Positions 20,301 to 26,480 of a stretch of 64,000 nt of DNA are shown piece after piece (the first letter of the stretch is position 1; each line of letters starts with the position of its first letter). The position numbers were made by a program, and so were the translations under genes. Location of the stretch: assembly GCF_025502585.1 (NCBI RefSeq), contig NZ_CP106679.1, forward strand, positions 1,345,001 through 1,409,000. Reading direction: 5' to 3'. Under the pieces are notes generated by a model. It searched no databases and had not been told where the DNA came from. It worked only from the letters and a program-made list of their open reading frames with translations. The stretch comes from Reichenbachiella agarivorans (lineage in GTDB: Bacteria > Bacteroidota > Bacteroidia > Cytophagales > Cyclobacteriaceae).

Positions 20301-21032
20301 CAGAGGTAGCGGAATGTACAAATTTTCGTTGAGTTCTGTGAGGGGAAACAGATGTTCCTTGGCAGAAAAATGTCCTCCGTGTGGCCCATAGCTGTACAGT
20401 GGATGGTGCGAAGTAAGAATCACATGGTCGTTCTTGTGCTTCTCTAGCAGTGTAGCAATATCTGCCACAATGTCCAGAGGTTCGTTGTAATTGAGCGGAT
20501 CATCTAGCAAAGGTTTGTTGTACCGATGCAACATCCACTGCATATCAAACACTATCAAATATACACCTTTGTCCAGCTTGATTTCTTCTGGTCCTGGAAA
20601 GCCATCTTTGGGATAGAACACCTTTTTACTATCAAAATAATCTTTGACGAATTTGGTCTGCTCATGTACATGTTGCCAGCCCTTGCGATGCGAGTTGTCC
20701 CAATCGTGATTGCCTGGGATCACTATGGTTCTCCCTTTGAACTTTTGAGTAATCTCAAATTGCTCTGTGAGTTTGGCTTCCTGTTCCTGTCGCCTAGGAT
20801 GATCTTTGGGAGGAAGTCCATCTGTGTAGATATTGTCTCCTAAAAAAATAAGTGTCGCGTCCTTACCAGCTGCCTCCAATTGCCCTTTTAGAACTTTGAG
20901 ATTGGGCCTTGCTCTCGAAGGCTCGCCAGCATCTCCTATGAGGAAAATAGTGTGATTGGAATCAGGTTGGTTTTGTCCATACAAATGGACAGAAAGCAGC
21001 AGAAATAAAACAACTAGATATCGTTTCATCAT
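17358..21032 (-). CDS. Metallophosphoesterase with kinase-like middle segment and BamA-like outer-membrane barrel
   Basis: A 1224-residue protein with signal peptide MMKRYLVVLFLLLSVHLYGQ. Residues 25-330 form a calcineurin-like phosphoesterase with all metal motifs: GDAGE (33), GDNIYTDG (65), GNHDW (107), SHHPLYSYG (208) and GHEH (289). Residues 440-720 resemble an atypical kinase fold: GKQYSLRSVEK near 453, then GDWDRHEDQ at 590-598 and PRDRDQVFF at 618. These recall the catalytic DRHxxN/Q and metal-binding Asp of the HipA/Fam20/CotH/PI3-kinase group; this is inference. A short GGKGKDE repeat-like patch lies near 817. From about 870 to the end there is a D15-type barrel (FDTRDEKMFPTRG, LRGFRRTRF) that would anchor it in the outer membrane. 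It overlaps the next gene upstream by 4 bases (ATGA), so they are translationally coupled. Confidence 0.85.
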   Translation of the reverse strand: MMKRYLVVLFLLLSVHLYGQNQPDSNHTIFLIGDAGEPSRARPNLKVLKGQLEAAGKDATLIFLGDNIYTDGLPPKDHPRRQEQEAKLTEQFEITQKFKGRTIVIPGNHDWDNSHRKGWQHVHEQTKFVKDYFDSKKVFYPKDGFPGPEEIKLDKGVYLIVFDMQWMLHRYNKPLLDDPLNYNEPLDIVADIATLLEKHKNDHVILTSHHPLYSYGPHGGHFSAKEHLFPLTELNENLYIPLPLIGSLYPSYRATAGSLQDIPHPEYQAIKNALESLLKNYSNTIYVSGHEHALEHIIKDSVNYVVSGSGSKATYLKENGKYLEFGRSRIGFGKVNYSPQGQADLEFWAVDEEAPTGEKIYEKRLYDFRFIDDGYDKIPVYTGERETKKAQASTLYIASKGKRKWMGDNYRDVWEMEVEAPVFNLSTEKGGLEIIKKGGGMQTSSLRLEAEDGKQYSLRSVEKYADRALPRMLKATLAENVVQDQISASHPYAAYVVPPMADALGIYHTNPRLVYVPDDGAFGQYREMFANHLALFEERPNDDWSEAKFFGNSSEIIGSPDLFEALRDDNDNRVDEDFLLRNRMFDMIIGDWDRHEDQWRWASYDSESGKGKTYKAIPRDRDQVFFINDGILPKLASSKWGMPKIEGFNPEMKWAPGFNFNSRHLDRFYLTSLDRADWEDMIKVVQDSLTDEVIEDAIHIWPENVFAASGQRTIDVLKARRDNLGDYGMEFYESLAKEVEILCSDKKELILIQNLDKDRVKVTIHKISKKEEVEQVIYDRTFTNDDTKEVRIYAFDSDDEIKISGEVHSAIKVRVIGGKGKDEIYDETTHHAAKNVLIYDRKSTNLKTDQQSFKSKLSDRSDINDYNRYSYEYDLLVPIIYGSFNPDDGVFVGVGYQYTRHAWRREPYASKHLLMADVAVATGAFNVNYKGNYMDVLGKWNVFTQLELSQPVVNNFFGIGNESVYDLDEGIDYYRTRIKDDILRVALTRELGNSGLFTVGSINRTVRVDENDNTYIDSPDFDEFDTSDLFDDQRFYSGAYAQVEFDTRDEKMFPTRGLLFETNYTAFAGLNDNTTDYAHFHTSLGLYYSFSYPAIVTLASRTGYAHNFGQFVNGEFYNANTLGGRTNLRGFRRTRFYGRTSFYQNTDLRIKLKDFSSFLFPGKFGVHGFYDVGRVWVGSEDSNKWHSALGAGVWVAPLSKFSMALSYAFSPEEDLISFDFGFFF

Positions 21033-21919
21033 TTCATTTTGAATTTGAGAATATATCCTCTGTCACCTTGTCCCTCATTGGAGATGAATAAGTCTCCATT
21101 TGGAGCAAAGCAGATTCCTTCGGGTTGACCAAACAGGCGAGGATCCAAGGGCACGCTTCCTACGATTTGGTACTGCCGATTGACCATCAGGAGCAATTTG
21201 CCTGTCGAGGCAATAATATAAAAAATGTCTTGCGTAGGATGCAGTGCAATACCAGAAGGCATAAAATTCAGCCTATTTTCATCATACTCAAAATCAACTT
21301 GAGACTCCAGATACTTTTTGATATCGGAGCTGGTGATTGTAAAGGTAGGTCGAGGATCAATCTCCCTTTTGTTAAGGTCAAAACTGTAAAAGGCTCTGCC
21401 CTTTACATCCCTATCCTTCAAGTCCCCACTTTCCTTGCAAGCAATGATCAACTTACCAGTTTTAGAATCATACGCCAAGCCTTCGACATCATTTTTCTTT
21501 TTGAGATCGGTATTCATCTTGATGCTTTTCTTGCCCTCATCATTTGCCAGAAACTTGTAAAGATCGCCATTGCTCTCTGCCACATAGATAGAGTCACCCA
21601 CGACCTGTATGCCTTCATAATCACCTCCATCGGCGAATCTGACTTCTCTGATTAGTTTTCTTTCTTTGTGATCATAAAAGAAAACCTTACCATCCTCATC
21701 TTGCACACAAACGAGTATGCCATCGTCCAAATAAGACAATCCCGAAACTTCCTCTAGGACATAAGGTAAATAATATTTTGAGGTAGGGTTCTTGAAATCA
21801 TAGGTTTTGAGATGATCCGGAACGTGGTGAAATAATGCTTCGGCGGTTTTTCTCGAATCGCCATTACAACTGATCAATGAGCAGGTCAATAAGAAAATGA
21901 AGATGTACTGTTTATCCAT
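21029..21919 (-). CDS. SdiA-regulated-type (YjiK) lipoprotein
   Basis: A 296-residue lipoprotein: the signal ends in the lipobox LISC (MDKQYIFIFLLTCSLISCNG). The mature chain is a six-bladed propeller of the SdiA-regulated family. Blade repeats are visible as EVSGLSYLDDGILVCVQDED, GGDYEGIQVVGDSIYVAESNG, NDVEGLAYDSKTGKLIIACKE, PSGIALHPTQDIFYIIASTG and QPEGICFAPNGDLFISNEG. The family is related to esterase-like phytase propellers; its function is unsettled. Its stop overlaps the start of the phosphoesterase-barrel gene (ATGA), so the two products are made together and probably work at the envelope on a shared phosphorylated or surface substrate (inference). Confidence 0.82.
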   Translation of the reverse strand: MDKQYIFIFLLTCSLISCNGDSRKTAEALFHHVPDHLKTYDFKNPTSKYYLPYVLEEVSGLSYLDDGILVCVQDEDGKVFFYDHKERKLIREVRFADGGDYEGIQVVGDSIYVAESNGDLYKFLANDEGKKSIKMNTDLKKKNDVEGLAYDSKTGKLIIACKESGDLKDRDVKGRAFYSFDLNKREIDPRPTFTITSSDIKKYLESQVDFEYDENRLNFMPSGIALHPTQDIFYIIASTGKLLLMVNRQYQIVGSVPLDPRLFGQPEGICFAPNGDLFISNEGQGDRGYILKFKMK

Positions 21920-21958
21920 ACTTTAGGGTTGAATCGAATCCCGACTTTAACATTCTTT

Positions 21959-21991
21959 AACTAAACTATTTCAATCAAAAATAGTTTAGTT
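21959..21991. promoter_or_regulatory. Perfect 13-base inverted repeat between divergent genes
   Basis: AACTAAACTATTT (21959-21971) is repeated as its exact complement AAATAGTTTAGTT (21979-21991) with a 7-base spacer. It lies 39 bases upstream of the SdiA-regulated-type gene (minus) and 20 bases upstream of the HD-DUF5706 gene (plus). Both flanking genes point away, so it cannot be a terminator for either. A dimeric regulator site, or a 5' RNA hairpin of the HD gene, are the plausible readings. Confidence 0.65.
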
Positions 21992-22011
21992 CTTTTGACT
22001 TAAATTGTATT

Positions 22012-23229
22012 GTGGATACTGAAATCATATCTAAAATTAGTGCTTATGTGCGAGATACCTTCCAAGGTAGCCTCCCAGAACATTGCCATTATCACAACTT
22101 GACACATACCGAAGAGGTCGTGACAGCTGTGTCTGTCATCGCTATGGCGGAGCAACTGCCGCACGAAGAAATCGAAATAGTCACCATTGCGGCTTGGTTT
22201 CACGATCTAGGTCATGTACAAGGCAGCCAAAACCATGAGGAAAAAAGCATCAAACTGGCTATCGAAAAGCTGAAGGAACTAGAATATCCACAAGAAAAAA
22301 TAGAGCAAGTGGCTGACTGTATCCGTGCCACGAGAATGCCTCAAAGCCCGAAATCCAAAATGGAAGAAATTCTGTGCGATGCGGATTTGCACCACTTGTC
22401 CACGCCTCGTTTTCAAGAAAAATCCGAAATGTTGATGACAGAACTTTCCCAAGTTACTGGCATATATATTGAAAAAAATGAGTGGTACAAAAAGACCTAT
22501 CAGTTCGTAAAAGAGCACAAGTATTTTACAAAGTATGCCAAGCAAAATCTAGAATCTGTAAAACAGGAAAACCTAAGACGGTTGGAAGAAAAAATACAAA
22601 AGGAGAAGAAGTCAAAGGAAGACAAGCTCAAAAAGAAAATTTATGACTTAGAGGAAAAACTAGCCAAGGCAAAGAGCAAGGAATCCATACCGACCCGTGG
22701 GATTGAGACCATGTTTAGAACCACGTCTAGGAATCATCTCGACCTCAGCTCGATTGCTGATCAAAAGTCAAACATCATGATATCCGTCAATTCGATCATT
22801 TTGTCGATTGTGGTGACTGTTCTCCTTCGCAAACTTGAAGAGTACCCTCACTTCATGATCCCAACCTTGATTTTGACTATCGCTTGTTTATCTACTATTG
22901 TTCTCAGTATTTTGGCTACCAGACCCAACGTCTCCAAGGGCAAATTCACCAAAGACGACATCATTCACAAAAAAGCGAATCTGCTTTTCTTCGGTAATTT
23001 TCACCAGATGAGTTTGGAAGAATATGAATGGGGCATGAATGAACTGATGAACGACAGTCAATATCTCTACGGCAGCCTCACCAAAGACATCTACTACCTA
23101 GGCAAGGTGTTGGGCAAAAAATACCGTATGCTCAGAATCGCCTATACAGTATTCATGTTTGGTTTTGTGATTGCCATTATTTCCTTTATCATCGCAGAGG
23201 CTTTTTTCAAGAGTCACTATATGTACTAA
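22012..23229 (+). CDS. HD-domain protein with Pycsar-effector-type membrane module (DUF5706)
   Basis: A 405-residue protein. Start is GTG at 22012, which leaves the whole HD domain in frame. Residues 20-170 are an HD phosphohydrolase with ligands readable as H28/H32 (YHNLTH), H64-D65 (WFHDLGH) and D123-D125 (CDADLHHL). Residues 175-225 are a Lys/Glu-rich coiled coil. Residues 228-400 match the DUF5706 (Pycsar effector PycTM) module: DLSSIADQKSNIMISVNSII leads into two membrane segments (about 257-274 and 281-301), then NLLFFGNFHQMSLEEY, and a last membrane segment (about 376-397). In Pycsar defence, PycTM-type proteins answer cCMP/cUMP; no uridylate/cytidylate cyclase is next to it here. The PhnD-like lipoprotein gene follows after 18 bases, so the two are co-transcribed. 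Confidence 0.82.
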   Translation: MDTEIISKISAYVRDTFQGSLPEHCHYHNLTHTEEVVTAVSVIAMAEQLPHEEIEIVTIAAWFHDLGHVQGSQNHEEKSIKLAIEKLKELEYPQEKIEQVADCIRATRMPQSPKSKMEEILCDADLHHLSTPRFQEKSEMLMTELSQVTGIYIEKNEWYKKTYQFVKEHKYFTKYAKQNLESVKQENLRRLEEKIQKEKKSKEDKLKKKIYDLEEKLAKAKSKESIPTRGIETMFRTTSRNHLDLSSIADQKSNIMISVNSIILSIVVTVLLRKLEEYPHFMIPTLILTIACLSTIVLSILATRPNVSKGKFTKDDIIHKKANLLFFGNFHQMSLEEYEWGMNELMNDSQYLYGSLTKDIYYLGKVLGKKYRMLRIAYTVFMFGFVIAIISFIIAEAFFKSHYMY

Positions 23230-23247
23230 TCTAACTACCTACTTTAG

Positions 23248-24195
23248 ATGAATTTCAGATTGAATACTGTCCATACAGCACTCCTTTTTGTCATGATGTT
23301 TTTGGGCTGCACTAGTCCACAAGACACCAAAACGATAGCAAAAACAGAATCAACCACCCCAAAAGAAGCTCCTAAATCTCGTTTGTCTGCTGATCTGGGG
23401 ACTCCTGACAATCCCATTAACCTGTATCTCACCCCATCTAGATCTGTAGAACTCGTCGAGCAAACTGGAAAATTACTGATCAATTACTTGCATGCCGAAA
23501 CAGCTCTCAATTTTGAATTACAAGTCTCAGATAGCTATGATGACATGATCAAAGCCTTTGCGTCTAATGATGGTGACATTGCATTGATGAACTCCGCGAG
23601 TTATATCAAAGCACGAGATGCTTATGGGGTCAACGCCAAGTTAAAAGCCATCAGATATGGCAAATCCAACTACTATGGTCAAATCATCGCCAATACCAAT
23701 AGTGGGATCGACAAAATATCCGATATTCAGGGTAAATCAGTCGTATATACTGACTCCCTGTCTACCTCGGGATACTTGTTTCCTAAGAAAATCTTTGCAG
23801 ACTACAATATTCAACCTGCTAAAACTGCCTTTGCAGGCACCCACGATCGTGTCGTCAAAATGGTCTATATGGGTATTGCGGATGCAGGTGCCACCTATTA
23901 TTCTGAACCTTCGTCAGACGGAGAAATCAGAGATGCCCGCTCCAGATTGCTATCAGAGTTCCCAGATGTGGCAGAAAAAGTAAAAATACTACAGGTCACA
24001 GAAGCCATCCCTAACGATCCAGTTGTGTTTGGCAAGCACGTCAACAAAGACATCAGCTTTCAGGTATCTCTGGCACTCATCAAATACCTAGAAACTCCTG
24101 AAGGAAAGAATGCTATGAGTGATCTCTACTCTATCGAAGGCTACACTCGATGTACGGACGCAGACTATGACGGATTGCGCAGGGTGCTGAACTAG
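23248..24195 (+). CDS. PhnD-like phosphate/phosphonate-type substrate-binding lipoprotein
   Basis: A 315-residue protein with lipoprotein signal (lipobox FLGC at about residue 23). The mature chain has the PhnD/phosphite-phosphonate binding-protein layout. After an early NPINLYLTPSRSVELVEQTG block there is LQVSDSYDDMIKAFASNDGDIALMNSASYI, the anion-binding region where such proteins have a Ser/Tyr cluster. Later DIQGKSVVYTDSLSTSGYLFPKKI follows, the second binding loop. No ABC permease or ATPase gene is nearby, so its transporter is elsewhere or it acts as a sensor. It is co-transcribed with the HD-DUF5706 gene and convergent with polyphosphate kinase (33 bases between stops). Confidence 0.82.
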   Translation: MNFRLNTVHTALLFVMMFLGCTSPQDTKTIAKTESTTPKEAPKSRLSADLGTPDNPINLYLTPSRSVELVEQTGKLLINYLHAETALNFELQVSDSYDDMIKAFASNDGDIALMNSASYIKARDAYGVNAKLKAIRYGKSNYYGQIIANTNSGIDKISDIQGKSVVYTDSLSTSGYLFPKKIFADYNIQPAKTAFAGTHDRVVKMVYMGIADAGATYYSEPSSDGEIRDARSRLLSEFPDVAEKVKILQVTEAIPNDPVVFGKHVNKDISFQVSLALIKYLETPEGKNAMSDLYSIEGYTRCTDADYDGLRRVLN

Positions 24196-24228
24196 AACTT
24201 TGCGTTGTTCTCGGAAAGAAACTCACGT

Positions 24229-26409
24229 TTAACCCATCTCTTCCCAGCGTTTGATGATTTCGTAGGTATCGAGCTGAGCGTTGTAGAGTCTTTGTCCCAC
24301 CTTCTTCACGATCGGAATATTGTTGATCTGCTGATCGAGCATTACCGCTTTGGTATTGTCTTTGAGCTGAATTTTGAGGAGCTCTCTCACCTGAGATTTT
24401 AGCTCTGGATCTTTCACTGGGAACTTCACTTCAATGCGGCTTCTCAGGTTTCGTTTCATCCAGTCAGCAGAGCCCATATACAGTTCGTCCTCCCCATCAT
24501 TATGAAACCAGATGATGCGACTATGCTCCAAAAATCTACCAACGATCCTGCGAATGGTGATGTTCTCACTCATCCCAGGTACGCCTGGAACCAGACAGCA
24601 AATACTCCTGATGATCATCTCTATCTTGACACCCGCACGGCTAGCATTGTAGAGTTTGTCGATCATACCTTTTTCTTCGAGGTTGTTGAGTTTGATGATG
24701 ATGTGGCCTTTCTTTCCATTCTTGACATTCTCGATTTCACGATCAATCAGTTTGGTGAACCCATCAATGATGTTAAACTGTGATACGAGCAGGTTTTTGA
24801 ATTCTGCAGGTTCTTTTCTCTTGATTAAGTATTTGAATAAATCATCCAATTCTTCTCCCATGGACTGATCACAGGTCAACAATCCATGGTCTCCATACAT
24901 AGAAGCTGTCTTTTCATTCAAGTTTCCTGTCCCGAAGAAGCAATAATTTTTGATCGTCCCATGCTCTGTTTTTTTCTTAACTAGGGCTACTTTGGCATGG
25001 ACTTTCAAGCCAGGGATACTATAGATGATTTTGACTCCAGCCTTTTGCATCTTTTCTGCCCAGCGCAAGTTGTTTTCCTCATCAAACCGTGCCTTGAGCT
25101 CCATGAATACCGTCACTTTCTTTTCGTTCTTGGCAGCACTGATCAGCGCATTGCCAATCAAAGAATCAGATGCCATTCTATAAAACGTCACCTTCAACTC
25201 TAATACGTGCGGATCAATCGCCGCTTGATTAAAAAACTGAAGGACATAATTATATGTGTGATAAGGAAAATGCAACATTTGATCAGACTGATCAATGGCA
25301 GAAAAGATTGATCTATGCTGGTCAATTTTGTAGTTGCGCAGGGGTTTCAGTGATGGATACTCGATGGATTTTCCGATGGGGTTAGGTAACTGAAAAAAAT
25401 CAAACAAACTGTGATAATGCCCTCCTGGCACTAGGTCTTCGTCGATCAAGTCGAAAGAATACTTGAGGAAACTTAACAATTCTTCAGACATCTCCTTGTC
25501 ATATAAGAATCTAGACGGGACCCCCAAATTTCGCTTTTCGATCTGTTTTTGAATCTTTTCTACCAAATCGCCACTGAACTCATCCTCTATGTTGAGATCC
25601 GCATCTTTGTTCATTTTTATGCTCTGACATTCCAAAATCTCATAATCTGGAAATACAAAATCTAGGTTCATACGGATGATGTCATCTAGGAAAATGTAAT
25701 GAAACTGTACATTAGGTGAGGGTAGTTTGAAAAACCTAGGAATGATGTTGGAGGGTATATTGAGGTAGGCATTGTCAATGACACCAGAATATTTGTTGCG
25801 CAGACGCAAGCCAAAATAGAGTGATCGGTTGTCCAAAAAGTGCTCTCTGCTAGACTGTCCAAACACGTATGGTTGTAGATAGCACAGTATTTTGGTTTTG
25901 AAATAGTACAAACTCGCAGCTTTCTGATCTTCGTTCATCTGCTCAGGTGATAGGATGAACAAGCCGTTCTTTTCCAGTTCCAACAGGACTTTGCTTCGCA
26001 GTGTGTCACCAAACTCAGTCAGTTGTTTTTGAATCCTGTCGTGTATATTTTTGAGTAGAATAGCTGGATCATAGTCCAACACCTTGTTGATTTTTTTCTT
26101 GTCCAGTTTCAGATAGTTTCTCAGGTTGGCTACCCGAACCCTAAAAAACTCATCTTGATTGGCAGAATAGATGGCCAAAAATTTAAGTCGCTCAAACAAG
26201 GGAACATCATTGCTTTGGGCTTCCTTTAATACTCGGTAGTTAAAAGTCAACCAACTAAGGTCTCTGTCAAAATATTGATTAGTGGTTTCAGTGATTTGCT
26301 CTTTTTGCTCTTCCAAGGTGGACAAGATTATAGTTTGTTGGGGTGAATTTATCGAAAAGAGAACGGATAGCGAAAAATGAAGGGTTAACATTTGATCATC
26401 CCAAGACAA
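24229..26409 (-). CDS. ppk1: Polyphosphate kinase 1
   Basis: A PPK1 of up to 726 residues; it makes polyphosphate from ATP reversibly. Family blocks are complete: FDRDLSWLTFNYRVLKEA (N domain), FHYPYHTYNYVLQF, GLKVHAKVALVKK with His471 (the autophosphorylated His of PPK1), FFGTGNLNEKTASMYGDHGL, RSICCLVPGVPG and RFLEHSRIIWFHN with His629. Numbers count from the ATG at 26409. The first ~28 residues do not look like PPK1; the true start may be the TTG at 26325 or the one at 26316, since the conserved part begins near residue 46. It is divergent from the GAF gene and convergent with the PhnD-like gene. Confidence 0.93.
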   Translation of the reverse strand: MSWDDQMLTLHFSLSVLFSINSPQQTIILSTLEEQKEQITETTNQYFDRDLSWLTFNYRVLKEAQSNDVPLFERLKFLAIYSANQDEFFRVRVANLRNYLKLDKKKINKVLDYDPAILLKNIHDRIQKQLTEFGDTLRSKVLLELEKNGLFILSPEQMNEDQKAASLYYFKTKILCYLQPYVFGQSSREHFLDNRSLYFGLRLRNKYSGVIDNAYLNIPSNIIPRFFKLPSPNVQFHYIFLDDIIRMNLDFVFPDYEILECQSIKMNKDADLNIEDEFSGDLVEKIQKQIEKRNLGVPSRFLYDKEMSEELLSFLKYSFDLIDEDLVPGGHYHSLFDFFQLPNPIGKSIEYPSLKPLRNYKIDQHRSIFSAIDQSDQMLHFPYHTYNYVLQFFNQAAIDPHVLELKVTFYRMASDSLIGNALISAAKNEKKVTVFMELKARFDEENNLRWAEKMQKAGVKIIYSIPGLKVHAKVALVKKKTEHGTIKNYCFFGTGNLNEKTASMYGDHGLLTCDQSMGEELDDLFKYLIKRKEPAEFKNLLVSQFNIIDGFTKLIDREIENVKNGKKGHIIIKLNNLEEKGMIDKLYNASRAGVKIEMIIRSICCLVPGVPGMSENITIRRIVGRFLEHSRIIWFHNDGEDELYMGSADWMKRNLRSRIEVKFPVKDPELKSQVRELLKIQLKDNTKAVMLDQQINNIPIVKKVGQRLYNAQLDTYEIIKRWEEMG

Positions 26410-26480
26410 AATCGCTATTCATAGCCTGTCGTAACTTACTCTTCATAAAATCGTTTTGAAAATCAATCTATCAACTCATC

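Noticed and set aside
21959-21991. Transcription terminator
   Set aside because: The hairpin lies between divergent genes and no gene reads into it on either strand.
22012-23229. Complete Pycsar defence locus
   Set aside because: No cyclase gene is adjacent and the HD domain is extra, so a full defence system cannot be claimed.
24229-26409. N-terminal 28-residue extension of PPK1 as real protein
   Set aside because: The extension lacks similarity to PPK1 and includes hydrophobic residues unlike the soluble enzyme; TTG starts at 26325 or 26316 fit better.
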